From Caedibacter sp. 37-49 (GTDB lineage Bacteria; Pseudomonadota; Alphaproteobacteria; Caedimonadales; Caedimonadaceae), in contig MKUV01000059.1 of NCBI GenBank assembly GCA_001898725.1, positions 1-33,350 of the forward strand: 33,350 nucleotides of DNA. Direction: 5' to 3'. Numbering within the stretch: position 1 is the first letter of the stretch; each line of letters starts with the position of its first letter. The notes under the pieces were generated by a model. That model searched no databases. It had not been told where the DNA came from and saw only the letters and a list, made by a program, of their open reading frames with translations. The position numbers and the translations under genes are program-made. Shown piece by piece: positions 1 through 7,876 of this stretch.

Positions 1-2
1 CA

Positions 3-944
3 AAAAATTATACTGAAGGCCTCTACAATAAGAGGGTCGCAAAAGATTCTAAAGGTGAACTCTTATTAATGGATACACGCACTGTCAAAGGGAATTCCTC
101 AAAAACAGCCGCTAAGAAAGGCAAAGAAAGATCAGAGCATGGAATAGAAGTCTGCGATTTACTCACCAAGGACAAACACTTAATTCATGTAAAAGATTGG
201 AAATCATCAGCCAATTTTAGTCACCTTTATGCACAAGGTTTAGTATCTGCTGAATCAATAAAATCGAGTAATTTTAGGAAACGAGCTAAAGATAAATATG
301 TAAGATTCGAATTGCTTGATTATTTAAGAGATTTACAAAAACAAAATGGTAGCGCTGATTCTAAGTTAGAACGCCTAAGAAAAGAATTAAATAAGCTATC
401 TAAGAACCTTTCTTTTAAAGAGACCGATCGAGATGAAAAGATTAGAAAACAATTTATATCTCTTCTACGTAAGGGTAAATTTATCCAATTAGATGATGTA
501 ATGCTTCAAACGCTAACTAAGAAAATAGAACAAGATCAAGAGGTTTTTACTTCAATTTTAAATCCTTTGAGCTTTGATCCTAAAGAATATACTGTAGCTT
601 ACGCTTTCTTCCATCAGGATGACAGGGATAAATTGAGCGATTATCTACCTTTTTTTAGTAGAGTTAGCCTCAAAGCGGCTGTTCAAAAGCTCCATGAGCA
701 AGGATACAAAGTTATTGTAAAGCGAATTATAAAACCAAGGTCAGAGGCTCCTTCTTCTTCAGCTAGCAGCAATAATTCAAGCTCAGGTGTTTCTAATTCT
801 GTTACTGGTCAGTCTCAATCTTATTCTTCAAGCTTTCAAAGTAGTAGTTATACCAGTACCCAAGTATTAACACAGAATAATACAAACATTAGTAATGTGA
901 GCATATTGTCCACTTCACAAATTGAAGATGAACAAGATTCTTGA
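3..944 (+). CDS. TIGR04141/DUF6119-type protein, C-terminal part (5' end outside window)
   Basis: The reading frame is open to the first base of the window, so the ATG at 69 is internal and the gene starts upstream. The sequence resembles the C-terminal half of the sporadically distributed TIGR04141 (DUF6119) family. It has a 'YNKRVA..' block, then 'IEVCDLLTKDKHLIHVK', 'SHLYAQGLVSAESI', and late in the protein 'LPFFSRVSLKAAVQKLHEQGYKV'. These are the family's conserved blocks as I remember them. The last ~65 residues are a low-complexity Ser/Asn/Gln tail (roughly 226-290, counted from the ATG at 69), which is not part of the family core and looks like a local addition. The biochemical function of the family is not established; members occur patchily in accessory regions. 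An intact IS5-family element lies 80 bp downstream. No terminator hairpin is evident after the stop. Confidence 0.7.
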   Translation, partial: KNYTEGLYNKRVAKDSKGELLLMDTRTVKGNSSKTAAKKGKERSEHGIEVCDLLTKDKHLIHVKDWKSSANFSHLYAQGLVSAESIKSSNFRKRAKDKYVRFELLDYLRDLQKQNGSADSKLERLRKELNKLSKNLSFKETDRDEKIRKQFISLLRKGKFIQLDDVMLQTLTKKIEQDQEVFTSILNPLSFDPKEYTVAYAFFHQDDRDKLSDYLPFFSRVSLKAAVQKLHEQGYKVIVKRIIKPRSEAPSSSASSNNSSSGVSNSVTGQSQSYSSSFQSSSYTSTQVLTQNNTNISNVSILSTSQIEDEQDS

Positions 945-1024
945 TTTAAATAAGTTAATTTCAGAAATAATTTAAGAAAGCTAGACGCTAGAAATTCGAC
1001 AAGTTTCTAAGGATAATTTCGAGT

Positions 1025-2156
1025 GAGTTTGTTCGGGAGGGGGTATTGCAATATAACTTTTGACTGCTTAAAGTTTAAGTTAGAAGAAACAGTATAGATC
1101 GTAAGAGATGCCATTCAAGCAAAAGCTAAAAGACCCAAGTCTTAATCCCAGAAAGAAACCAAGGTATAAGGTCACCAACTGGAGCGCCTACAATAAAAGC
1201 CTTAAGAAGCGAGGACAATTAAGTTTATATTTTCCTCACGGAGATCTGAAGTCTGCGTTTATTAACGAACATCCTTATATTACTGGATTTTCAGGGCAAC
1301 AACCAACCTTTAAAGCTGCTTATACTGAACTGTTTTATACTTTTTATCGTCTTTTTGGTTGGGGATTGCGTCAAACAGCGGGCTATTTTGAGGATTTGTG
1401 GCAAACTAAAGGGCTTGATATTCTTGTTCCAAGTTTTGGACATTTGAGTGATCTATTTTCTATTTTACCTCTAAAAGTTCGTCAGTTTTGTGACAAGCTT
1501 GCTAAGAGGGTATCACAAGGAGAATCAATAACATTAATTCTTGATAGTACAGGGTTTCGTTTTGGAAAGGCTAGTCACTGGTATGAGACAAAATATGGTA
1601 AACCTTGTGAACAGAAACCTTGGCGCAAGATGCATTTATCGATTGATCCAGAGATGAATACTCATGCTCTTGAGATTACAGATTATGAAGCCTCTGATCT
1701 TGAGATAATGGGTTCTTTGATTCCTGAAAATGAATCTCAACCCGTAGACAAAGTTATAGCAGATGGAGGTTATTACAGCAAAGAAGGATTTGAAGAGCTT
1801 CATAATAAGGGAATTATACCTGTCATTCCACCTCCTCCAAATTCTGTAGTTCATGGCCATCAAACAACAACATGGCATGATAAGATTGTTCAGTACATTA
1901 AAGACAAAGGAACAGTTTACGCTTTTCATAAGAAGTATGGTTATGGTGTCAGAGCTTTGGTAGAAGCACAGATCTCAAGGATTAAAAGATGTATTGGGTC
2001 TACATTTAAAACCCAAAAGATTGACTCTCAAAAACGAGAGGGTATTGTTATTGCTAACATCATTAACAGGTGGAACTCATTCGGCAAATGCGTTTGTGTT
2101 AAAGTAGGATAATTGCGTCTAATCAACGGGATATCTGTACCCTCCCGAACAAACCC
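1025..2156 (+). mobile_element. Intact IS5-family insertion sequence
   Basis: A 17-bp terminal inverted repeat brackets the transposase. The left copy, gagtttgttcgggaggg, is at 1025-1041; the right copy is at 2140-2156 and differs by one base (gggtttgttcgggaggg when reverse-complemented). The element is about 1.13 kb with one complete transposase gene, typical of IS5-family size. No convincing target-site duplication can be read from the flanks (gagt on the left, gttt on the right), so the exact outer boundary may be off by a few bases or the duplication has diverged. The element looks potentially active because the transposase has all catalytic residues. Confidence 0.85.
1108..2112 (+). CDS. 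IS5-family transposase (DDE)
   Basis: This is a 334-residue transposase. The N-terminal 'YKVTNWSAYNKSLKKRG' block is characteristic of IS5-family (IS903-like) transposases. The DDE triad is visible as D146 in 'LILDSTGF', D219 in 'IADGGYY' and E286 in 'VEAQISRIKRCIG', with the YREK-type spacing after the Glu. It catalyses cut-and-paste movement of its own element. The gene sits between the inverted repeats at 1025 and 2156. Two other, decayed IS5 copies in the window (10674-11474 and about 20343-20548 minus) share the family but are clearly not recent copies of this one. Confidence 0.93.
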   Translation: MPFKQKLKDPSLNPRKKPRYKVTNWSAYNKSLKKRGQLSLYFPHGDLKSAFINEHPYITGFSGQQPTFKAAYTELFYTFYRLFGWGLRQTAGYFEDLWQTKGLDILVPSFGHLSDLFSILPLKVRQFCDKLAKRVSQGESITLILDSTGFRFGKASHWYETKYGKPCEQKPWRKMHLSIDPEMNTHALEITDYEASDLEIMGSLIPENESQPVDKVIADGGYYSKEGFEELHNKGIIPVIPPPPNSVVHGHQTTTWHDKIVQYIKDKGTVYAFHKKYGYGVRALVEAQISRIKRCIGSTFKTQKIDSQKREGIVIANIINRWNSFGKCVCVKVG

Positions 2157-2488
2157 GTTTATGGCTTTACACAGAGTCCTCATGAAGCAGTGGTTTATAT
2201 TAGAAAATTTGGTATTCCTTATTGAAGCTTAAAAAATTTTAAATTCTATGCTTAGTAATATTATGTGGCAAAATTTATCATTTATAACCACGCTATTATT
2301 TGATCGATTTTCTAGGGTAAAAATATATAATGAGTCAAAGCACAAGTAATGATTATAGAAACATTTTGTGTGCCAATTTGAACAATTTTAAAAGTTCTTC
2401 TTTAAATAAATTGACAATTGATCACAAAATTTGTTAATGAATTAATATTCTAGTAAGCAACATTTTCTGAAATTAAGGATTTTTTCAT
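2157..2488. other. Gene-free gap: short ORF tail and MBL promoter region
   Basis: Immediately after the IS, 2159-2224 reads as an open 21-residue tail ending in TGA (ends 'YIRKFGIPY'), with no start. It could be the 3' end of a gene interrupted or replaced by the IS, but I do not recognise the family. The rest is very AT-rich and carries the presumed promoter of the gene at 2489. Nothing else is supported. Confidence 0.35.
2411..2439 (+). promoter_or_regulatory. Candidate sigma-70 promoter of the secreted MBL gene
   Basis: A perfect TTGACA at 2411-2416 is followed 17 nt later by TTAATG (or TAATGA one base further on), 50 nt upstream of the start at 2489. A ribosome binding site (aagga, around 2476) follows. 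The -10 match is only moderate and the surroundings are AT-rich, so chance is possible. Confidence 0.4.
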
Positions 2489-4609
2489 ATGAAAACTTTT
2501 ATCTTTTTCAATAAAATTTTAAACTTAATGACTTTAATGAGTGTTATAGCAATACTAAAAATCTTTACACCTTCTTATGCATTAACTTCAGATTTAATAG
2601 AAAGCAATGAGTCAAATAATAGAGGTACTAAACGTCAAAGAGAAAGTGGATCAGATTCACCGCAATTAAATATAAAAAAGCAAAAGCTTAATACAGAAGA
2701 TAAGTCTGAGAATGTGGAAGCTAATAATTCACCAATAAGTGAAACTCAAAATCCAAAAGATAATGCAAAATCTCTCAAACCTATTTCTCACGATACATTT
2801 TATATTTTTAATGTTGGGCAAGGAAACTCACAGCTTGCTGTTTATACAGAGAATTTGAAGGAACCTTTTGGGGTACTTTATGATTGTGGATCTTCTGCAC
2901 AAGTAATGAATGCTAAAATTTTTCAAACCCGATCTCATTCAGGATTTAGCAGTATCCTTACAAAAAAACTAAATGATGATAAAGAAGTTGAACGTCCAGT
3001 TCTTAGTGAAAATAATTCAAATATTAATTTTTCACTACCCAAATCTGTTCTGTCTAATAATAATGAGAGTGAAAATAAAATTGTTGTACTAAACAATAAT
3101 TCAATAGAATTTGAAGATGATTCAACTTCTGAAGATACTTCAGGTTCTCAAGCTAGTTCGCAAGGAAAACGCACTAATGACGGAAATAAAGTAAAACTAA
3201 AAGACGTAACAAAAACAATAAGTGAAACAATTGAAGAACATAAAATAAAATATTTATTCGTATTTTTATCACATCCTGATAAAGACCATTTCAATTTAAT
3301 TCCTTCTGCTATTCCAGATGGAATAAAAACTTTATTCATATTGTCCGGTGATTTTTTACAAGAATCTGACAGTGGTAATGGTGAGCTTAAACAAGATATT
3401 CAAGAACTTTTTAAATTTTTTAAAGAAAGGGAAGATAGTGAATTTTGTTTACCTTATTTTTGGAATTTTTCCAAATACAGTGACATTAAAAAAATTATAA
3501 AAGATTTTAATGAGGAAAACCATAAGAAGCTTTTACAGTTGAGTAATGAAAGTCGAAAACTAGTTAAGGAAGTACCAACCTCACTTTACGGTTCATTACT
3601 TGATTTACTAAATCTAATTAATTTACAAGAAGTAGACTCAATTTCTACTGAACAAAACTCCAATAAAGAATTGGAAAAGATTTCTACTTCTTCAAGCGAC
3701 TCTGAGCATAAAACTGATATTATTTCTAGTAAACTTAACTCTGATAACGAATTGAAAATGATTTATATGCTTTCAAGTGATCCTGAGTATAAAGAAGCAT
3801 TAAAAAATATTTATATTTGGAGTCTCAATAAATTTTCAAGCGAAATTAATAATCAATCAGCAATTGTTTCATTTAAAATGCCCTCTTTAAAGAAAAGCTT
3901 TATTTGCACAGGCGATGCACATGAGGATGTCTTTGTTGATATTTATCAGCTTTCTAGAAATCAAATGATTTATGAACAAGATAACCGTCATCACCTTGAT
4001 CTTTCTTTGCGTAATGAGAATGAAATATATACTGTTTTATTAGTACTGCCTCACCATGGTTCAATTGAAAACAAATCCCTTAGAATGTTAGATCTTTTTA
4101 AGCCTGATGTTATGGCCATTTCAGCAGGTGCAGGCATGCATGGCCATCCTTCAAATGATTTAGTTATGGAATATAGAACCCATAATACCAATATTTGGAA
4201 TACATATGATACTACAAAGCGTAATTATCACTTTTTAACATTTAAAGAAAAAGGTGATAAAGCATTTTATTATAAAGAAATGTCAAAACCACATTGCCCT
4301 ATATTATGTACAAATGTATTAGGTACTATAAAAATTACAAATGATAATTTTGAAACTGAACATGACGATCAAATAGTATATAATAATAGTGTATATAGAG
4401 CTGATTTATCTCGTGCTGACCAAGTAAATATAAAAGAATATAAACAATGTGAAGATTCACCACACATTTACGTAAGTAAAAATGATAACAATAATATTCA
4501 TAATTTTATCTTGATAGCTGTAGAGAAAAAAATTAATAATAATATAAGCTTAAAATATTATAAGGCTGAAAAGGATAAAGCTAATGACACAGATGACAAG
4601 AATTCTTAA
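2489..4609 (+). CDS. Secreted ComEC-like metallo-beta-lactamase-fold hydrolase with NLS-like patch
   Basis: The 706-residue protein begins with a hydrophobic export signal (about 1-31, ending near 'SYALTS'). A charged linker follows with two basic clusters, KRQR at 48-51 and KKQK at 63-66, spaced like a bipartite nuclear localisation signal. The catalytic part matches the C-terminal hydrolase domain of ComEC/Rec2-type MBL proteins: 'FNVGQGNS' (107-114), the metal-binding 'HPDKDH' (262-267), 'TGDA' (474-477), 'PHHGS' (521-525) and 'HGHPS' (551-555). It lacks ComEC's membrane channel, so it is a free exported hydrolase, probably acting on a phosphodiester such as a nucleic acid; the substrate is inferred. 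Long Ser/Asn/Glu-rich insertions at about 170-250 and 385-425 separate the motifs. A paralogue begins at 32012. The stop overlaps the start of the next gene, suggesting coupling. Confidence 0.8.
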   Translation: MKTFIFFNKILNLMTLMSVIAILKIFTPSYALTSDLIESNESNNRGTKRQRESGSDSPQLNIKKQKLNTEDKSENVEANNSPISETQNPKDNAKSLKPISHDTFYIFNVGQGNSQLAVYTENLKEPFGVLYDCGSSAQVMNAKIFQTRSHSGFSSILTKKLNDDKEVERPVLSENNSNINFSLPKSVLSNNNESENKIVVLNNNSIEFEDDSTSEDTSGSQASSQGKRTNDGNKVKLKDVTKTISETIEEHKIKYLFVFLSHPDKDHFNLIPSAIPDGIKTLFILSGDFLQESDSGNGELKQDIQELFKFFKEREDSEFCLPYFWNFSKYSDIKKIIKDFNEENHKKLLQLSNESRKLVKEVPTSLYGSLLDLLNLINLQEVDSISTEQNSNKELEKISTSSSDSEHKTDIISSKLNSDNELKMIYMLSSDPEYKEALKNIYIWSLNKFSSEINNQSAIVSFKMPSLKKSFICTGDAHEDVFVDIYQLSRNQMIYEQDNRHHLDLSLRNENEIYTVLLVLPHHGSIENKSLRMLDLFKPDVMAISAGAGMHGHPSNDLVMEYRTHNTNIWNTYDTTKRNYHFLTFKEKGDKAFYYKEMSKPHCPILCTNVLGTIKITNDNFETEHDDQIVYNNSVYRADLSRADQVNIKEYKQCEDSPHIYVSKNDNNNIHNFILIAVEKKINNNISLKYYKAEKDKANDTDDKNS

Positions 4610-5069
4610 AATAAGTCTATTAATTGTTACTATATTAACTTTTTCTATTTCAGGTTGGTGTGGTAATGAGTGTTTAAAATTATATGATGATGAAATTGAA
4701 GGTAGAAACTTTTCCCGTATCTTTAGTGTTTTAACTGATTTTTATACGCAGAACAAAGAATCAATTCAGATACTTAATAAAGAGAAATTCTTTATTGATG
4801 ATAATTACAAAAATCTTTCTAATAATATGAAAATTGCACTTGATGCGATCAAATCTAATCAAAGTTCTGCAATTAATCAAGATTATGACAGCCCTCATGG
4901 TTTTAAAGTATTAAAAAGTCATCTTCGACAGATTAGCGATTGTCTTAAAAATTCTTCCTCAGTTAATGATTTAAGAGTAAATGAAGTCCAAGATTTACGT
5001 AATTATACCTTGGGGCTAAGAAAAATAATCGAAGCTCTTCGTTATGAATATCCTAATCTTAGAACTTAG
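4584..5069 (+). CDS. Small exported protein of unknown function, overlapping the MBL gene
   Basis: The 161-residue product starts with a clear signal peptide: a short basic start, then hydrophobic 'ILKISLLIVTILTFSISGW', with probable cleavage before 'NECLKLYDD'. Two Cys remain after cleavage (in 'NECLK' and 'SDCLKN') and could form a disulfide. The rest is predicted helical and charged. The start overlaps the end of the MBL gene by 26 bp in another frame and has no Shine-Dalgarno of its own, so translational coupling to the hydrolase is likely. An ATG nine bases further in is an alternative. I do not recognise a family. A partner, chaperone or inhibitor of the hydrolase is a speculative role from context alone. 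Confidence 0.6.
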   Translation: MTQMTRILKISLLIVTILTFSISGWCGNECLKLYDDEIEGRNFSRIFSVLTDFYTQNKESIQILNKEKFFIDDNYKNLSNNMKIALDAIKSNQSSAINQDYDSPHGFKVLKSHLRQISDCLKNSSSVNDLRVNEVQDLRNYTLGLRKIIEALRYEYPNLRT

Positions 5070-5075
5070 CATAAT

Positions 5076-5468
5076 TCATTGCAAAAGAAGTTTGATTTTA
5101 ATCATCTCTAATTGTAGCTTTTCCCAATTTTTATTAGCAGTATAGAGAGGCAGTTTCATTTGTTGAGCAAGCGCGAGACAAGCTTTATCTGCTAAAGATA
5201 AATCATAATCCTTTATCTGTTTTTCAAGTTCTGCTGCTAGGAAGGCTTGTTCTTCATTGAAAGGCACAATTGTTGAGATAAATGGCAAGATAGCCTCTTG
5301 GCATTCTTGCAAAGTCATATCTGAGTTAAGTAAGGATGCAGCTACTTCAGAAACACTAATACTCGACATTATAATGCGTCCTAAGAGAGGTTCAATCATG
5401 TCAGCCCCTGGTTCATTCTTAAGAAGGACTAGGAGGGCGGAGGCATCGAGGATAACATTGTTACTCAT
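5076..5468 (-). CDS. vapC: VapC-type PIN-domain toxin ribonuclease
   Basis: This 130-residue PIN-domain protein would be the ribonuclease toxin of a type II toxin-antitoxin pair. Acidic active-site positions visible are D8 ('ILDASALL'), E41 ('SVSEVAASLL') and D94 ('LSLADKACLALA'). The fourth position, usually Asp in a 'TADR'-like block, is Asn here ('YTANKNW', around 112), which may weaken metal binding. Its start overlaps the end of the antitoxin gene by 8 bp, the usual antitoxin-first order. VapC toxins cleave tRNA or rRNA; the target here cannot be read. A second, decayed vapC copy lies at 15134-15268. Confidence 0.9.
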   Translation of the reverse strand: MSNNVILDASALLVLLKNEPGADMIEPLLGRIIMSSISVSEVAASLLNSDMTLQECQEAILPFISTIVPFNEEQAFLAAELEKQIKDYDLSLADKACLALAQQMKLPLYTANKNWEKLQLEMIKIKLLLQ

Positions 5469-5706
5469 GATTGATTACCTCTTCTTGATTTGTAGTTAAA
5501 TGCTCACCTGAATCTTGATCAGTGACATGGTAACGCTTAATTGTTTGCCTTGCTTTATGAAGAGTATGTTTAAGAGAAGTCATGACTAAACTGTTTTCCT
5601 GAATCTCAAAGATGACTTCTTCCCCTTCCTTAAGGTTTAACTTTTTCCTTAAGAAGGCAGGGATAACAATTTTGCCGCCTTTATATACTCGTGCTCTTGG
5701 TATCAT
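5461..5706 (-). CDS. vapB: VapB-type antitoxin, AbrB/SpoVT fold
   Basis: The 81-residue antitoxin has an N-terminal swapped-hairpin AbrB/MazE DNA-binding domain ('RVYKGGKIVIPAFLRKKLNL..GEEVIFE') and an extended acidic tail that would wrap around VapC. It overlaps vapC by 8 bp and precedes it, as is usual. The complex probably represses its own promoter through the perfect palindrome at 5727-5742, 21 bp upstream of the start. The pair sits beside a tyrosine recombinase gene transcribed in the opposite direction. Confidence 0.88.
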   Translation of the reverse strand: MIPRARVYKGGKIVIPAFLRKKLNLKEGEEVIFEIQENSLVMTSLKHTLHKARQTIKRYHVTDQDSGEHLTTNQEEVINHE

Positions 5707-5726
5707 AGTGTAACCTATTTAGAGAA

Positions 5727-5742
5727 TTATCCATATGGATAA
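5727..5742. promoter_or_regulatory. Perfect 16-bp palindrome, candidate VapB operator
   Basis: The sequence ttatccatatggataa is identical on both strands and lies just upstream of vapB within its likely promoter. AbrB-type antitoxins bind such dyads to autoregulate. The function is inferred from position. Confidence 0.5.
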
Positions 5743-5870
5743 ATATATAACTTATATCAAAATAGTTATCAACCAACATTTGATTCAATAAGAATTATAT
5801 AAAACATTTTTCATAAAGATATTTATGAACCATAATTCTTAATGGTTCCATAATTTAATAGTTATATACC

Positions 5871-5896
5871 TAACAATAAATGAACATTTATTGTTA
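5871..5896. repeat. 11-bp perfect inverted repeat upstream of the integrase
   Basis: Two arms, taacaataaat (5871-5881) and atttattgtta (5886-5896), flank a 4-bp spacer. A third copy of the half-site, atttattgtta, is at 5976-5986, just before the recombinase start. The arrangement could be recombinase core and arm sites, or an operator in the divergent vapB/integrase intergenic region. A further 7-bp dyad (gaaccat/atggttc, 5827-5848) lies next to it. Confidence 0.5.
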
Positions 5897-5996
5897 ACTT
5901 CATATTTTACAACCTTTTGCGGACGATTATCCTTGACATCAAGCTTGAACTAAACAATATAGTGTTACTAATACTATTTATTGTTAGATATGTCCC

Positions 5997-6578
5997 GTGA
6001 TCGGTAAACAAGCAAAAGTTCTCTCAGGACGTGAAATCACTCAAGTGCTTTCTCAGATAAAATTGTCCCGTTATCCTGAAAGGAATGAAGTCATGGTGCT
6101 TCTTTCTCTTAAAGCAGGACTGCGGGCAAAAGAGATCTCCCTCATCACTTGGTCAATGGTCACAGATGCTTCAGGAGAAATAGGAGAGGTACTTCATCTT
6201 CCCCATCAATCAAGTAAAGGAAAGTCAGGAAGAATTATTCCTCTCAATAAAGAGTTAAAGAGAGCTCTAACAACTCTCTATGAGTTAGTCTCTCCTGAAT
6301 CACATCATCATGTTATCACCAGTGAGAGAGGAGAAAGAATGCTCCCATGTAATATCTCTCATTGGTTTAAGAATATGTTTAAGATTCTTCGACTTGAAGG
6401 ATGCTCAAGCCATTCAGGGAGAAGAACCTTTATCACCAATGCGGCACGTCGCATTATTGAAGTAGGGGGCTCCCTCAGGGATGTCCAGCAGCTTGCAGGG
6501 CATACTTCCTTACAGATGACACAGCGATATATTGAAGGTAATACCGAAGCAAAAAGGAAGGTTATCGATCTTATATAA
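5997..6578 (+). CDS. Short tyrosine recombinase/integrase
   Basis: The product has 193 residues and comprises only the catalytic domain. The complete active site is visible: R43 ('GLRAKEI'), K74 or K76 ('SSKGKSGR'), H139 and R142 ('SHSGRRTF'), H169 ('LAGHTS') and the nucleophile Y178 ('TQRYIEG'). The N-terminal core-binding domain of phage-type integrases is absent, so it may act with a partner or be a remnant. The in-frame stop at 5985 forces the start to be the GTG at 5997. An out-of-frame ATG at 5990 would make only a five-residue peptide. It is transcribed away from vapBC and is preceded by repeated half-sites (5871-5896, 5976-5986). A hairpin follows at 6627. It probably mobilised the accessory genes here. 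Confidence 0.87.
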   Translation: MIGKQAKVLSGREITQVLSQIKLSRYPERNEVMVLLSLKAGLRAKEISLITWSMVTDASGEIGEVLHLPHQSSKGKSGRIIPLNKELKRALTTLYELVSPESHHHVITSERGERMLPCNISHWFKNMFKILRLEGCSSHSGRRTFITNAARRIIEVGGSLRDVQQLAGHTSLQMTQRYIEGNTEAKRKVIDLI

Positions 6579-6626
6579 TAGGGTAGAGTTTAAAGATGGC
6601 CAAAAGTAGGTAAGATTGTTAATTAT

Positions 6627-6656
6627 TAGGCTCCAAATTAAAATCAATGGAGCCTA
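6627..6656. terminator. Bidirectional stem-loop between convergent genes
   Basis: A 9-bp perfect stem, taggctcca/tggagccta, with a 12-nt loop is flanked by A/T-rich arms (ttaattat...attaataatt). It lies between the integrase stop (6578) and the U-box gene stop (6684), the expected place for a shared rho-independent terminator of two convergent genes. Confidence 0.6.
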
Positions 6657-6683
6657 CTAAATTAATAATTATATGCTATTAGA

Positions 6684-7802
6684 TTATTCTTGTTGAGCGT
6701 CCTTTTTTTCTTCTTTAATTTCTATCAAACTAAAATTATTCATTTGCTTTTTAGGTTTATTTCCTAAGCCTTGGATTGCATCTTTTAGAATTCTATTAAG
6801 TGATAAATCATTCCTATTTACATCTTCACGGCATGTTGGGCAATTTGGATGTTTACTTAACCATTCAATGAGGGGGAGATGCTCAAAAGTATGCCCACAT
6901 CTTGTAATAACAGGATCTTGGTATAATTCAAGGGTTAATGGACATATAAAATTATCGCTAACATTTGTGTTATTAGTCTGCATTAGGAAATGAAGTAGCT
7001 TTCTCACTTCCTTAATTTCTTTTTCTTGATTATCAATTTTTTCATCTCGAGCTACTATTTTATCTTCTAGCCTATTAATTGTTTGATCTTGATTATCAAT
7101 TTTTTCATCTCGAGCTATTATTTGACCTTTCATCTCATTAATTTCTTTTTGTTGCTTATTAATTATATTTTGATTTACTTGGTTTTGTAATGGAGCTGTT
7201 TTGGCTGGAAAATTTTTTAAAAAAGATTCAACATCTTTTTCCTGAGTTTCCATTCTTTGTAAATTCGAAGAATTAGTTAATCTGTGTTGTACAAAGATAT
7301 TATCATTTTGTAATTCACTAATTTTATCTTTTCTTTCTTTAGATCCTGGCCAATGAGCATGTCGTGTAGGGCTCAATATGTTAAGTTTTTCTTCATTCTT
7401 ACTTGATAAACTTTCTTTATAGCCTTCCTTAATTTTTTTGACTTCTTTTGATGAAACATTAATATTTTCTCTAATAAAGTTACTTGAGGCTAGCTTTACA
7501 TACTCGGGTTTCAAATCTTTTATTACGACGGGAGCTAAATATTCTAGTCCGGGCTCACGTGTTAATTGTTCCAAACCTATATACGTTTCCTCTAATTTGT
7601 CTCTTTTGGCTTTTATCGAGGCATGTTTTTCTTCAGCTTGTCTCACGAAATCAGTATTGGTAATTTTTGCATTTAAATTTACACCATTTACCTCATCCAA
7701 GTCATAAGAACTAAATACTTGAAAAGTTGTTGACATGAATATTATTGAAACATAAATAATTGATCTAAAGTTCTTACTTTTTAAATTAATGATTTTTTTC
7801 AT
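6684..7802 (-). CDS. Secreted U-box protein, candidate E3 ubiquitin ligase effector
   Basis: The protein has 372 residues. The N-terminus has a basic start and a hydrophobic segment ending about residue 32 ('TTFQVFSSYDLDE'), consistent with Sec export. A long charged, coiled-coil middle follows (about 200-275), including a 21-residue tandem repeat around 'IIARDEKIDNQ' and 'IVARDEKIDNQ'. The U-box occupies about 284-347: 'FICPLTLELYQDPVITRCGH', 'TFE..PLIEWL' and 'CPTCREDV', ending in the usual 'LNRILKDAI' helix. U-boxes recruit ubiquitin-loaded E2 enzymes, which bacteria lack, so the target is in the host. Several Cys/His of the RING-like positions are kept, so a RING relative is an alternative. 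A good ribosome site (aagga) precedes the ATG. The upstream gene on the same strand is 74 bp away. Confidence 0.85.
   Translation of the reverse strand: MKKIINLKSKNFRSIIYVSIIFMSTTFQVFSSYDLDEVNGVNLNAKITNTDFVRQAEEKHASIKAKRDKLEETYIGLEQLTREPGLEYLAPVVIKDLKPEYVKLASSNFIRENINVSSKEVKKIKEGYKESLSSKNEEKLNILSPTRHAHWPGSKERKDKISELQNDNIFVQHRLTNSSNLQRMETQEKDVESFLKNFPAKTAPLQNQVNQNIINKQQKEINEMKGQIIARDEKIDNQDQTINRLEDKIVARDEKIDNQEKEIKEVRKLLHFLMQTNNTNVSDNFICPLTLELYQDPVITRCGHTFEHLPLIEWLSKHPNCPTCREDVNRNDLSLNRILKDAIQGLGNKPKKQMNNFSLIEIKEEKKDAQQE
7024..7117. repeat. 31-bp direct repeat, period 63, inside the U-box gene
   Basis: Positions 7024-7054 and 7087-7117 are identical over 31 nt. The 63-bp period encodes 21 residues, three heptads of coiled coil, so the duplication extends the coil in register. 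It looks recent because the DNA has not diverged. Confidence 0.85.
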
Positions 7803-7876
7803 TTCTTTTTCCTTTTTGAAATATCTTATTAAATTTATTTAATGAATTTCTTTAAAATAATTTAATCCATCAAGAA

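Noticed and set aside
2159-2224. Short open tail as part of the TIGR04141 gene upstream of the IS
   Set aside because: The upstream gene has its own stop at 944, 80 bp before the IS, and the tail has no recognisable link to that family.
5257-5499. 80-codon plus-strand ORF over vapC
   Set aside because: It is antisense to a clear PIN-domain gene and has no homology or start signals.
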